Part shown: positions 16,030-25,012 of the stretch, piece by piece | How the letters are laid out: each line of letters starts with the position of its first letter | Position numbering within the stretch: the first letter of the stretch is position 1 | Source of the DNA: an uncultured Tropicimonas sp. | Lineage (GTDB): Bacteria; Pseudomonadota; Alphaproteobacteria; Rhodobacterales; Rhodobacteraceae | DNA length: 64,000 nucleotides | Assembly (NCBI GenBank): GCA_947495685.1 | Contig: CANLZY010000011.1 | Span: 1-64,000 of the forward strand | Direction of reading: 5' to 3' | Program-made: the position numbers and the translations under genes | The notes under the pieces: model-generated | The model's input: only the letters and a program-made list of their open reading frames with translations | Databases searched by the model: none | Told to the model about the DNA's origin: nothing

Positions 16030-18756
16030 TCAGACACCATGGTCCCCTGAGACCGAGGTCTCCGCCACAGGGGCACGGGGGGGCGTTGGCTCGTACTGCG
16101 ATGTCCCTTGCAACGCTCCTGCCAGCAGGGTCATCCAGTCCCCCAATGCGGGTTCGGTCATCATCCCGAGATGGCTTGCCTCGACAATTCGCATGTCCGC
16201 AGGGCCGGCGAGGAGCGAGGCCCAGACATCAGACCGTTCCTCCCTGTGCGTGAACACCGCCAGACAGGTCCCGTCGTAGGGCAATGCCACGTAGTCCCGG
16301 GCCAGCCTGCCAGCCGCAAACCAGAATGCCGGCCAACGATTGCGAGGCAACAGCAGGCGCGTCAGCCGTCCCGGCCGCCGCCCATGCAGATCGACAAGCG
16401 TGTAGGACAGGTGACGCCAGAGGCGGGCACGCTGGAGTTCTCGCGTGACAAGCCTGCGGGTCGGTCCGACCTGATTGACAGGGTCGCGGACCAACGCCGC
16501 CAGTTGCCGCCGTATCCGCCCGGCCGGTGACACCTGCGCAATACCGGGTGCGGTCTCGACCAGATCGGACCCGGAGGATTGAAAGCGGACCGGCATCATC
16601 GGATCCAGCAGAAACAGAAGTTCCACCTCTTCTCCGGCCCGCCGAAGCTGTTGCGCAATCTCCAGTGCAATCAGTCCACCCATCGAATACCCGCCCAGCC
16701 GATACGGCCCTTCGGGTTGAATTTGACGGATCTCGGCCAACTGCGCCCGGACCAGTTCGGCAATCGAGTTCGCCTTGATGAAACCCGTTCCGTGCGCCCA
16801 TTGCGTCAACGCAAACAGCTGGCAGTCCGGCGTCCAGCGACCGGGGCGGGCCAGCGCCAGGTCGATATTGCTGAAAAAGAGCGGTGGACCCGCCCCTTCC
16901 CGGACCAGTGGAAAGACGACGCGTCGATTGCGAAGGTCATCGGGCTGCGCACGCGCATTGTCGATACGTCTTGCAAAGTCGAAAAGCCTTGGTGAGTCCC
17001 AGATGATGTTCGGATCGAGTTGAACTTCGAACGACCGCTCGGCGTCCTGGATCATCGAGATCGCCGACAAAGAGTCGCCACCGACAGAGAAAAAGTGCGC
17101 GTCGTTGGTGATGCGATCGAGGCCGAGGTTGCGCTCCCAGATCTGCGAAAGGCGCGCTTCCGTCTCCGACATGGTCATCGATCTCAGATACCCCGGCTCG
17201 ATTGGCACGACGTCGTGGGCAAGCGCCTCCCTGACCGCCTGTCGGTCGATCTTTCCGCTCGCCGACAGTGGCAAGCGCTCCATCGCCACGAAACGCGATG
17301 GCACAAGCGATCGGGGCAGAAGTTCGGACAGTGCCGCGTGCAATTTCTCGAACGGCATCGCCCTGCCCGGTTTCCAGACAACCGCAGTGACGAGGCCGCG
17401 CGCGCCGGACGTGGTTTCAAACCACGTGGCTGCCGCCTGATCGACGTTCGGGATGCGCATCAGGGCGACGTCGATCTCGCGCGGTTCGATCCGAACGCCG
17501 CGCACCTTTATCTGATCGTCATCGCGGCCGAAGTAGTGCAGGATTCCATCGGCATCCCGCATCGCAAGATCGCCGGTCCGGTAGTGGCGCGCCCCGTCGT
17601 GCCCCAGCGCGATGAACCGGGTTGCGGTCAGGTCCGGTTTGCCACGATATCCCCGCGCAACACCGGCGCCGCCGACAAACAACTCGCCCGTGGTGCCATC
17701 GGGAACCGCCGCGCCGGTTTCATCGACAATGGTTGTCGCGTACCCCTTCAGCGGCGTTCCGATCGGTGCCGAGATCGTGGACGCCAGCGCATCCCCTGCC
17801 CCCTCGTCGTGCAGGCGGTGTCCGGTTGCCCAGACCGTGATTTCGGTCGGGCCGTACAGGTTCCACGCCACTTGTGCGACCTGTGCCAACTGCGCAGCCA
17901 GCGCCGGCGATACGGCCTCGCCGGTGGTGATTGCAACCTTGAGGGGCGCCGTCAGATGACCGCTCGCCACAATGATGGACCAGGAAGATGGGCCCAGTTG
18001 AACGACAGTAACGGCGTGGGCCGCGATATCCGCGCACAACCGCGCCGGATCCAGCAACAGCGAACGATCCCTGAGCAGCAGGCTTCCCCCCGTGATCAGG
18101 GGCAGGAACAATTCGACGACCGACACATCAAACGCAATCGTCGCCACCGCGAGATACCGGTCGCTTTCAGTGAACTCGATCAGCTCGCAGGCGGACAACA
18201 GCAGATTGACAAGCTGCCTGTGCTCGATCTCCACCCCCTTGGGGGCTCCGGTGCTGCCAGAGGTGAACAGAACGTAGGCCAGGCGATCATGCCCCGGAGC
18301 GCACTCCGTGGCCTGCCCTGTCGCCCCGGCAACGATCAACCCGGCGGGATCGATCATCGCTGGCAACGGGCTTGCAACCGCAACCTTCCGTATGTCCGCC
18401 ATGGCATCCGGGGGCGCAACCAGCAGGCGGCACTCCGCGATCGTCAGAATTTGGCATGCGCGCGCGGGCGGGTCGTCGGGGTCGATCGGCACATAGGCCA
18501 ATCCACACCAGTGAATGGCCAGCAGGAGCGCAACCATGTCGCCGTCCCGCGACAGGCGGACCCCGACCGTAGATTCCGGCGGCAGGTCCTGATGTGCAAG
18601 CCCTCTGGCAAATTCGAACATCCGGGCCAGCAGCGCATCATAGGACCATTCACGCTCCGCAACGATGGCCGTTGCATTGGGGGTTGTCCGCGCCTGACGC
18701 TCGAACAACACGGCCAGATTGGCGCCGTGATCCTCTGTTGCCGCCAGGTCCGTCAT
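16030..18756 (-). CDS. Single-module NRPS: adenylation, carrier, thioesterase
   Basis: The 908-residue protein lacks a condensation domain. Residues about 1-510 form the adenylation domain: A3 FTSGSTGAPKGVEIEH near 165, A4 FDVSVVELF, A5 NLYGPTEITVWA, A7 YRTGDLAMRDADG, A8 VRGVRIEPREID and A10 PLSASGKIDRQ with the catalytic Lys. Residues about 530-600 are a carrier domain with the phosphopantetheine serine in FFSVGGDSLSAIS. The rest is a type I thioesterase with GYSMGG near 689, LLFLDPM (Asp) and a terminal SHLGMM (His). It should activate one amino (or related) acid, hold it as a thioester and release it. The ATG at 18756 overlaps the P450 stop (ATGA), so the P450 most likely acts on the tethered substrate. 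Confidence 0.88.
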   Translation of the reverse strand: MTDLAATEDHGANLAVLFERQARTTPNATAIVAEREWSYDALLARMFEFARGLAHQDLPPESTVGVRLSRDGDMVALLLAIHWCGLAYVPIDPDDPPARACQILTIAECRLLVAPPDAMADIRKVAVASPLPAMIDPAGLIVAGATGQATECAPGHDRLAYVLFTSGSTGAPKGVEIEHRQLVNLLLSACELIEFTESDRYLAVATIAFDVSVVELFLPLITGGSLLLRDRSLLLDPARLCADIAAHAVTVVQLGPSSWSIIVASGHLTAPLKVAITTGEAVSPALAAQLAQVAQVAWNLYGPTEITVWATGHRLHDEGAGDALASTISAPIGTPLKGYATTIVDETGAAVPDGTTGELFVGGAGVARGYRGKPDLTATRFIALGHDGARHYRTGDLAMRDADGILHYFGRDDDQIKVRGVRIEPREIDVALMRIPNVDQAAATWFETTSGARGLVTAVVWKPGRAMPFEKLHAALSELLPRSLVPSRFVAMERLPLSASGKIDRQAVREALAHDVVPIEPGYLRSMTMSETEARLSQIWERNLGLDRITNDAHFFSVGGDSLSAISMIQDAERSFEVQLDPNIIWDSPRLFDFARRIDNARAQPDDLRNRRVVFPLVREGAGPPLFFSNIDLALARPGRWTPDCQLFALTQWAHGTGFIKANSIAELVRAQLAEIRQIQPEGPYRLGGYSMGGLIALEIAQQLRRAGEEVELLFLLDPMMPVRFQSSGSDLVETAPGIAQVSPAGRIRRQLAALVRDPVNQVGPTRRLVTRELQRARLWRHLSYTLVDLHGRRPGRLTRLLLPRNRWPAFWFAAGRLARDYVALPYDGTCLAVFTHREERSDVWASLLAGPADMRIVEASHLGMMTEPALGDWMTLLAGALQGTSQYEPTPPRAPVAETSVSGDHGV

Positions 18757-20072
18757 TGCACGCCGTTGCTGCACAGGTGGTGGGGCGTCAGCTCTGGCAC
18801 AAAGGTCGAGGCCGGTTCCCAATGATAATGGCCGCGAACGGCAGGGCCATCGCCGCGCGCGGCCACCCGGTAGTGCCGCGCCAGTTCGGACAGAAACCTC
18901 GCGCCAAGCTGGATCGAATAGGAGCCGAACGGGCATTGATGCCGGTCGAGGCCAAACGGCGCAAAGCGGTCCGACCCCGGGCGCGCCGACAGGAAACGGC
19001 CGGGGTCAAAGGTGAACGGCGCCTCGAACAGGTCGTCGGACTTGTGGGATTCCCAGATGCACAGCCGAAGGTTGGTTCCGCGTGGAAACAGGAAACCGTC
19101 AAAGACGAAGTCCCGCTTGACCCGTCGCACCAGCCGTTCGGATTGTTCCATCCGCAGCGCCTCCATGACGAAAGCCTCGGCAACCTCGGTCGCGCCGTCG
19201 TCTGCTAGGGCGATACGCTCCATCCAGTCCGGGTTGCGGGATGCAAACCACGTCAACCAGCGGAAGAAGGCCGCCATGTCATAGCGCCCCATTTCCACCA
19301 TGTAGATCAGGTTGCCGAGCATGACCGGATCGACCTCCCCGTCATGAACCAACCCGGCCAGGACCGAGGGGCGGGCGTCTGCGCGCGCTGCAATCTGTTC
19401 GGTCAATCCGCGAATGATCAAGGACAGGTCAGCATAGGCACGCTGCTGACGCGCCGCGATGTTCCAGACAAGGCCACGGCCACCCAGGTCTTTGTACGCC
19501 GCCACAAGCCGCTTGTGAGCGTCCTCGTCGGGCGTGGTTCCAAGGACCACCCCCAGCAAGACGTCCGTAACAAGGTCGGACAGCATCGCGCGATAGGCCG
19601 CAGCGGCGTCCGGCAGGTCGGTGCGATCCTTCAATCCCGCAAAACGGCCCGCGACCGCCAATGGTGGCGTCTCAGCGGCGCCGCGGCCCTGCGCCTTGAT
19701 CGCGCGCACCAACGCCGCCCGATACCGGTGGTGATCCTCGCCCTCCATCTGGCGCAACAGTCCTTTGTCGAACAGCGTGCCAACAGACAGCGTGACCGGG
19801 CGCAGATCCTGTTCGTGGGTTCCAACCAGCCGGCGGCACACCGGCAGGCCGACAACATAGATCCAGAACCCGCCCCATGCGCGCCCCTTGAAAATCGGGC
19901 CATTGGCAACCGCGTGGTCCAGCAGCGCATGTCGGTCTGCCTGTTCCACGATGTCCAGCGTCGGTGAAAACGGTCCGGGCGGCAACGGCGTCCGGCGCAG
20001 CCAGGACATACCGATGCCCCGTGCAATAGCCCAATCAGGCCGGGAGGTCTTGCGAAACCGGGATGAAGACAT
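18753..20072 (-). CDS. Divergent cytochrome P450
   Basis: The product of about 439 residues has the P450 heme-thiolate segment FAPFGLDRHQCPFG (Cys near residue 378), a K-helix EALRMEQ (ExxR) and HYRAALVRAIK after the C-helix. Two consensus positions differ: the Gly four residues before the Cys is Asp, and the I-helix reads MGRYDMAAF in place of AGxxT, so the oxygen-activating acid-alcohol pair is missing. Such changes occur in P450s with unusual chemistry or peroxide use. Its stop overlaps the NRPS start. In NovH/NovI and NikP1/NikQ systems, P450s next to A-T proteins beta-hydroxylate the carrier-bound amino acid; the same is inferred here. No clear Shine-Dalgarno marks the start; 20072, 20084, 20090 and a GTG at 20117 are all possible. 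Confidence 0.82.
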   Translation of the reverse strand: MSSSRFRKTSRPDWAIARGIGMSWLRRTPLPPGPFSPTLDIVEQADRHALLDHAVANGPIFKGRAWGGFWIYVVGLPVCRRLVGTHEQDLRPVTLSVGTLFDKGLLRQMEGEDHHRYRAALVRAIKAQGRGAAETPPLAVAGRFAGLKDRTDLPDAAAAYRAMLSDLVTDVLLGVVLGTTPDEDAHKRLVAAYKDLGGRGLVWNIAARQQRAYADLSLIIRGLTEQIAARADARPSVLAGLVHDGEVDPVMLGNLIYMVEMGRYDMAAFFRWLTWFASRNPDWMERIALADDGATEVAEAFVMEALRMEQSERLVRRVKRDFVFDGFLFPRGTNLRLCIWESHKSDDLFEAPFTFDPGRFLSARPGSDRFAPFGLDRHQCPFGSYSIQLGARFLSELARHYRVAARGDGPAVRGHYHWEPASTFVPELTPHHLCSNGVQ

Positions 20073-20461
20073 TTGCGAGCGCATGCACATGTCTGGCGCG
20101 ACAGCGGTCGCGACCACAAGGTTTTTCTCGGGTTTAGCCTGGTTGAAACTGCCCGAGCCCTGAACATCGTCGCTGTGGTTTTCAGGTCAGACCTCATCGA
20201 GGTTGCCCAGCGCCTCGAGTCGGACAATTCGCCGACAAGGTTGTTGAATGACAGACGCTTCGCCGCAGCGGGTATGAAGGCGCGGAAATTCCACGTTTCC
20301 ACGCCCGCGATGCCCCAACTTTGTGCGTATCCGTCAGATTCTTCTTCGGGTGCAGGAAGGTCCCTGCTAGTCACGGGGCAACACGGTTCAGCGACGCGAT
20401 TTCCACCAAGGTCCTCAAGTATCGCCGAAGCGAGTGGCGAACAGAATGCAGGAGCCTTGCT
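20073..20461. other. Divergent intergenic region, P450 and lipoprotein
   Basis: The roughly 390-bp spacer must carry the promoter of the P450-NRPS pair (minus) and of the hydrolase lipoprotein (plus). No clear -35/-10 pair, operator or hairpin was found by eye. Frames through it are open but show no family resemblance. Confidence 0.3.
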
Positions 20462-21622
20462 TTGCCCATCGAAAGACCCATCGCCGCGACCGGCCAGCCA
20501 CAGGTTCGGCGTCCTGGAAAACTGCGCCTTGGTCTTCTGGCACTCGTGTTGAGCGGTAGCATTGCTGCCTGCACCGGGCGTCCACCCGACCTTGTCGGCA
20601 TCGACAACCCGGTTGTCCCGGCTGCATCGGTCGCCACGGCAACCCATCACAAGATCTTCATCGCCACGACGCGAGAGGCTTCGGAGGTGATCGGAGCCTT
20701 CTATTCGGGCAAACGCGCGCCCAGCCTTGGACTGGCGTCGGTCAAGGTTTCTGTTCCGCCAAACCATGTGGACGGCAACCTTGAACGCCCCGAGGATCTG
20801 CCGCCCGATCCAGAAACGGAGTTCGCGGTCCTCGATCCGACTGTGTACCGGAACGATACAGGGTTTCTTGCCGCTCTGAACCGGGAACTGGCAACGCGTC
20901 CGGCCGGAAAACGAGACGTTCTGTTCTTTGTGCATGGCTACAACAACACCACCAGCGACGCGATCCTCCGTCTGGCGCAATTCGTCGAAGACACGGGTTT
21001 CGAGGGCGTGCCGCTGCTCTTTACCTGGGCATCGGCGGCGGAGCCGATAAAATACGTCTACGATCTCAACTCGGCGCTGGTTGCACGCCCCAAGCTGTCT
21101 GAAATCTCTCGGATTCTTGCCCGAAGCAATGCCGCCGGATACGACATCTTTGCGCATTCCATGGGCGGCTTCCTGACGATGGAGGGCATCGTTCAGGCCG
21201 ACCTCGCCGGGAGCTTCAACAGTGGCGGACGGCTGAAAACGGTGATGCTGGCATCGCCCGACATCGACATCGACCTGTTCCGTACGCAGATGGCCCAGAT
21301 TGATGGCACCCTCGACGGAAAGCTGTTCATCCTGACCTCCGGCGACGATCGTGCGCTGCGCGTGTCACGCCGCCTGTCGGGCGGCGTTGAGCGGGTCGGC
21401 GCTGCCGATGCGGAGGAGTTGGCGACCCTTGGCGCGACCGTCATCGATCTGTCGGAAGTCGAAGATTCGACAAGCGGCAGCCACTCCAAATTCGCCGGAT
21501 CTCCCGAGGTTGTGCAATTGATCGGCCGAGGGCTGAACGCGCAGCCCGGATTCGATCAACAGAGGCAAACCTTGCTTGGGGATCTGCTGGGGGATGTCCC
21601 TATCCGGATCGTTCTGGACTAG
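20462..21622 (+). CDS. Alpha/beta hydrolase lipoprotein (DUF900 family)
   Basis: The 386-residue protein starts at a TTG at 20462, chosen because GGAG lies seven bases upstream and the frame then gives a normal lipoprotein signal: LGLLALVLSGSIAAC with the lipobox IAAC near residue 37. The body is a DUF900-type alpha/beta hydrolase: VLFFVHGYNNTTSDA near 155, VPLLFTWAS near 185, the nucleophile elbow FAHSMGGF near 230 and a late SHSKF histidine. Substrate is unknown for the family (esterase-like). It is divergent from the P450 gene and may not be functionally linked to it. Confidence 0.78.
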   Translation: MPIERPIAATGQPQVRRPGKLRLGLLALVLSGSIAACTGRPPDLVGIDNPVVPAASVATATHHKIFIATTREASEVIGAFYSGKRAPSLGLASVKVSVPPNHVDGNLERPEDLPPDPETEFAVLDPTVYRNDTGFLAALNRELATRPAGKRDVLFFVHGYNNTTSDAILRLAQFVEDTGFEGVPLLFTWASAAEPIKYVYDLNSALVARPKLSEISRILARSNAAGYDIFAHSMGGFLTMEGIVQADLAGSFNSGGRLKTVMLASPDIDIDLFRTQMAQIDGTLDGKLFILTSGDDRALRVSRRLSGGVERVGAADAEELATLGATVIDLSEVEDSTSGSHSKFAGSPEVVQLIGRGLNAQPGFDQQRQTLLGDLLGDVPIRIVLD

Positions 21623-21665
21623 GGCGCGAACCTGCTGCGCGGCAAACCACCTGCCACCAAAAGGC

Positions 21666-22544
21666 TCATGTCGATCGCGGGGCCTTGGGCGCAGGCCCGG
21701 TCACACAGGCAGCCATCAGCCGATAGACGATCTGGGCCGTGGTGAAGTCCCAGGCCGGGTTGCCGTCCGGGGCCAGTTCTACCACGTCGAACCCGACACA
21801 GCGACGTCCTTGCAGGGCATGTTCAACGAGGTGCAGTGCCTGGTAGTAGTTCAGCCCCCCGGGGACAGGCGTGCCCGTCGCCGGCATCTGAGACGGGTCG
21901 AGCCCGTCAACGTCAAAGCTGACATAGACCAGGTCGGGAAAATCCTGCGGCAGGTCGACCGCGTGGCGGTTTCCGGTCACCAGTTCCTCGGCGTCGACAT
22001 GGAAAACGTTGTTCTTCACGCGGCTTTCGGCCTCTTGCGAGCAGAGGGCCCGCACGCCGAACTGCGCCAGCGGAATCCCCTCTTCGGACAACAGGTGCAT
22101 GACGGACGCGTGCGAGTGTGCTTCGCCCTGATAGGCGACCCGCAGATCGGCATGGGCGTCGATCTGCACAATCCCGACGGGCCGGTCCAGCGCCCTGGCA
22201 ACCCCGATCACCGCGCCGTAGCTGAGCGAATGTTCCCCGCCCAAAGTCACAGGCACCTGCCCCTGCCGCACGGCGGCTTCGGTACGTTGCGCAAGGCGCT
22301 CCATCACCATTGGCAGCGGGCCGTCGCAGTCCAGCGACGGTTCGGTCCGGATGCCTTGCGCGCAGGGCTCGATGCCTTTGCACAGGCGCTCAAGCTCGTT
22401 TGAGGCGTCGAGGATCGCCGCCGGCCCGGCGGCGGTTCCCGAGCCATAGGACACGGTCCGCTCCAGGGGCACCGGGATCACCCGAAACAGGGCATCCTGA
22501 CCGCGCTCGGACTCTGTCAACTCACTGTCCAGAAAGATGCTCAT
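21666..22544 (-). CDS. speB: Agmatinase (ureohydrolase family)
   Basis: The 292-residue enzyme has the three manganese-binding motifs of ureohydrolases: GGEHS near residue 102, DAHADLR near 128, and SFDVDGLDP near 210. It hydrolyses agmatine to putrescine and urea. It is the last of four polyamine genes on this strand; its ATG overlaps the TGA of the decarboxylase gene (ATGA). With SpeA encoded upstream in the same cluster, agmatinase is a better call than arginase or guanidinobutyrase, though the sequence alone cannot fully separate these. Confidence 0.87.
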   Translation of the reverse strand: MSIFLDSELTESERGQDALFRVIPVPLERTVSYGSGTAAGPAAILDASNELERLCKGIEPCAQGIRTEPSLDCDGPLPMVMERLAQRTEAAVRQGQVPVTLGGEHSLSYGAVIGVARALDRPVGIVQIDAHADLRVAYQGEAHSHASVMHLLSEEGIPLAQFGVRALCSQEAESRVKNNVFHVDAEELVTGNRHAVDLPQDFPDLVYVSFDVDGLDPSQMPATGTPVPGGLNYYQALHLVEHALQGRRCVGFDVVELAPDGNPAWDFTTAQIVYRLMAACVTGPAPKAPRST

Positions 22545-23701
22545 GACAGGCGCTCCTTGAAATCGTCATATCCGAAGTGGCGAACGACCCGCAGATCGTC
22601 CGTCCTGCTGTTCCACAGCAGGATCGTCGGCAGGGGAACGCCGTTGAAGGTGTTTGTCTTGACCATCGAGTAATGCGCCTGATCCAGAAACGCGAAACGG
22701 TCTCCAAGCTTGAGCGGTTGTTCGACCGTGTAATCCCCGATCACATCCCCGGCCAGACAGGACGGGCCGCCAAGTCGATAGCTATGACCGGTTTCGACCT
22801 CGCCCAGCATGGCGGGGCGGTAGGGAGCCTCGATCACGTCGGGCATGTGGCAGGTGGCCGAAATGTCGGTGATGGCAAGGTTCACCCCGTTCTGCGGCAG
22901 GTCGAGCACCTCCCCGACAAGGATGCCGGCATCCAGCGCAACGGCCTCGCCCGGTTCCAGATAAACCTCGACGTCGTAGCGGTTGCGGATTTCCCTTATG
23001 AAGGCAATCAGCGCCTCGCGGTCATAATCCGCCCGGGTGATGTGATGCCCGCCGCCAAAATTCACCCACTTCAGTTCCGCGAGATAGGGCAACAACGCCG
23101 GTTCGATCGCTGCCCAGGTCCGTTGCAGCGGCGCAAACCCCTGCTCGCACAGCGTATGCATGTGCACCCCGTCCACGCCATCCAGCGTCGCGGCCGTCAG
23201 TTGGCTGATTGGCATCCCAAGGCGTGAACATGGCGCGCAGGGGTCGTATTTGGCGACCTCCCCCTCGGAATGCTCCGGATTGATCCTCAGCCCGACCTGA
23301 ACACCCGCCGCCTGACATCTGGCCAGAAAGCGGTCCTTCTGGCTGGGGCTGTTGAAGATGACGTGATCCGACAGGGCAATGATCTCGTCGATTTCACTGT
23401 CCTTGTAGCCGGCGCAAAAGGTGGCAACCTCACCGCCGTATTCTTCGCGGGCCAGCCGCGCCTCGAAGATCCCGCTGGCACAGGTGCCACCAAGGTATTG
23501 ACGCACCATCGGCGCAAGCGCGAACATCGAAAACGCTTTCAGCGCGGCCAGGACGTGGGCACCGGATCGCTCGGCCACGTCGGCCAGGATCATCAGGTTC
23601 CGCTCGACCGCCACGTCATCGACCACGAAAGCCGGTGTCGGAACGCGGGACAGGTCGAAATCTTGAAAGGCGCCAGCGTCACCGGCCTGGGTGGTCATCA
23701 T
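22541..23701 (-). CDS. nspC: Carboxy(nor)spermidine decarboxylase
   Basis: The 386-residue PLP enzyme is of the fold-III (alanine-racemase-like) decarboxylase group. VLAALKAFSMF near residue 52 holds the PLP lysine, VNFGGGHHI near 210 the phosphate-binding glycines, and GPSCLAGDVIGDY near 305 the CxxxD substrate motif of NspC. It decarboxylates carboxyspermidine to spermidine (or carboxynorspermidine to norspermidine). Because the cluster makes putrescine, spermidine is the likely product. It ends in an ATGA overlap with speB. A hairpin lies between it and the upstream dehydrogenase gene. Confidence 0.88.
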   Translation of the reverse strand: MMTTQAGDAGAFQDFDLSRVPTPAFVVDDVAVERNLMILADVAERSGAHVLAALKAFSMFALAPMVRQYLGGTCASGIFEARLAREEYGGEVATFCAGYKDSEIDEIIALSDHVIFNSPSQKDRFLARCQAAGVQVGLRINPEHSEGEVAKYDPCAPCSRLGMPISQLTAATLDGVDGVHMHTLCEQGFAPLQRTWAAIEPALLPYLAELKWVNFGGGHHITRADYDREALIAFIREIRNRYDVEVYLEPGEAVALDAGILVGEVLDLPQNGVNLAITDISATCHMPDVIEAPYRPAMLGEVETGHSYRLGGPSCLAGDVIGDYTVEQPLKLGDRFAFLDQAHYSMVKTNTFNGVPLPTILLWNSRTDDLRVVRHFGYDDFKERLS

Positions 23702-23748
23702 GTCGGAGGCTTTCGGGTCAGCTGAGGGAAGGGCGTCATGATCGGCGG

Positions 23749-23772
23749 CGGCCCGGCGTTACCGCCGGGCCG
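23749..23772 (-). terminator. Intercistronic hairpin in polyamine cluster
   Basis: CGGCCCGGCG (23749-23758) pairs with CGCCGGGCCG (23763-23772) around TTAC, a 10-bp perfect GC-rich stem between the dehydrogenase stop and the nspC start. No T-run follows, so attenuation or mRNA stabilisation is more likely than complete termination. Confidence 0.6.
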
Positions 23773-23778
23773 GTGGTC

Positions 23779-24990
23779 TCAGAACGTCACGGGGCCATCC
23801 AGCTCGTGAACCTGCCAGGGAAGACCGTGGCCATTGAGCATGTCCATGAAGTCATCAGGATCGAGCTGCTCCATGTTCCAGACACCGGGCTCGACCCAGT
23901 TGCCCTTGAGCACCTGCGCAGCCCCGATCATGGCCGGCACACCTGTGGTGTAGCTGACGGCCTGGCTGCCGACTTCGCGGAAACATTCCTGATGATCGCA
24001 GATGTTGTAGATGTAGAAGGTCTTCTCGCCCGAACCATCCAGCGCCTGACCCGTGGCGATGTCACCGATGCAGGCCTTGCCGGTGGTCTCTTCGCCCAGA
24101 TCACCGGGATCGGGCAGCAGGGTTTTCAGGAACTGGATCGGAATGATCTCGACGCCGTTGTGCATCACCGGATCGATCCGGGTCATGCCGACGTTCTCCA
24201 GCACCTTGGCATGCATGATATAGGCGTCGCCAAACGTCATCCAGAAGCGCGCGCGTTCGATCTCCGGGAAATGCGTCGACAGGCTTTCCAGTTCCTCGTG
24301 ATACATCAGGTACATGTTCTTTGGACCGATGCCGGGGAAATCGTACTCGACCTTGTGGGTCATCGCAGGGCTGACCTGCCACTCCCCGCCCTCCCAATGG
24401 CGGGCTTCCTGCAGCACTTCGCGCAGGTTGATTTCGGGGTTGAAATTCGTCGCGAAGGTCTGGTCGTTCGAGCCGCCATTGGCGTCCAGCACGTCGATCT
24501 GGCGAATGGTGGCCAGCTTGTGCTTTTTCAACCAGGTGGCGAACACGCTGGTCACGCCCGGATCAAAGCCGGAGCCCAGAATGGCGGTCAGGCCAGCGGC
24601 CTTGAATCGCTCCTGATAGGCCCACTGCCAGTGGTATTCGAACTTTGCGACATCCTCGGGTTCGTAATTCGCCGTGTCGAGGTAGTGACAGCCGGCCTCC
24701 AGGCAGGCGTCCATCAGGGCAAGATCCTGATACGGCAGCGCAAGGTTCACCAGAAGCTCGGCGCCGGTGTCACGGATCATCGCCACGGTGGCGGCCAGGT
24801 CCATCGCGTCCAGCGCGGCGGTTCTGATCTCGACCCCGGTGCGGTCCTTCACGCTTGCAGCAATGGCATCGCACTTGGATTTCGTGCGGCTGGCCAGGGT
24901 AATCTCGGTAAAGATATCGGCGTTCATCGCCATCTTGTGCACCGCAGCGTGACTCACGCCGCCCGCGCCCACGACAAGTAGCTTGCCCAT
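23779..24990 (-). CDS. Carboxy(nor)spermidine synthase/dehydrogenase (saccharopine dehydrogenase family)
   Basis: The 403-residue NAD(P)-dependent enzyme begins with the Rossmann motif LLVVGAGGVSHAAVHKMA and follows the saccharopine-dehydrogenase fold: LVNLALPYQDLALMDACLEAG near 83, HYLDTANYEP near 104 and ILGSGFDPGVTSVFA near 140. Family knowledge: it reductively condenses aspartate semialdehyde with a diamine (putrescine here) to give carboxyspermidine. The ATG at 24990 has AAGGAGA eight bases upstream, which decides it over an earlier in-frame start. It lies between speA and nspC on the same strand, which supports the carboxyspermidine role over lysine metabolism. Confidence 0.87.
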   Translation of the reverse strand: MGKLLVVGAGGVSHAAVHKMAMNADIFTEITLASRTKSKCDAIAASVKDRTGVEIRTAALDAMDLAATVAMIRDTGAELLVNLALPYQDLALMDACLEAGCHYLDTANYEPEDVAKFEYHWQWAYQERFKAAGLTAILGSGFDPGVTSVFATWLKKHKLATIRQIDVLDANGGSNDQTFATNFNPEINLREVLQEARHWEGGEWQVSPAMTHKVEYDFPGIGPKNMYLMYHEELESLSTHFPEIERARFWMTFGDAYIMHAKVLENVGMTRIDPVMHNGVEIIPIQFLKTLLPDPGDLGEETTGKACIGDIATGQALDGSGEKTFYIYNICDHQECFREVGSQAVSYTTGVPAMIGAAQVLKGNWVEPGVWNMEQLDPDDFMDMLNGHGLPWQVHELDGPVTF

Positions 24991-25012
24991 GGTGATCGTC
25001 TCCTTCCCGGGG

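Noticed and set aside
17020-18825. 601-codon open frame on the plus strand
   Set aside because: Antisense to the adenylation domain of the NRPS; no family features.
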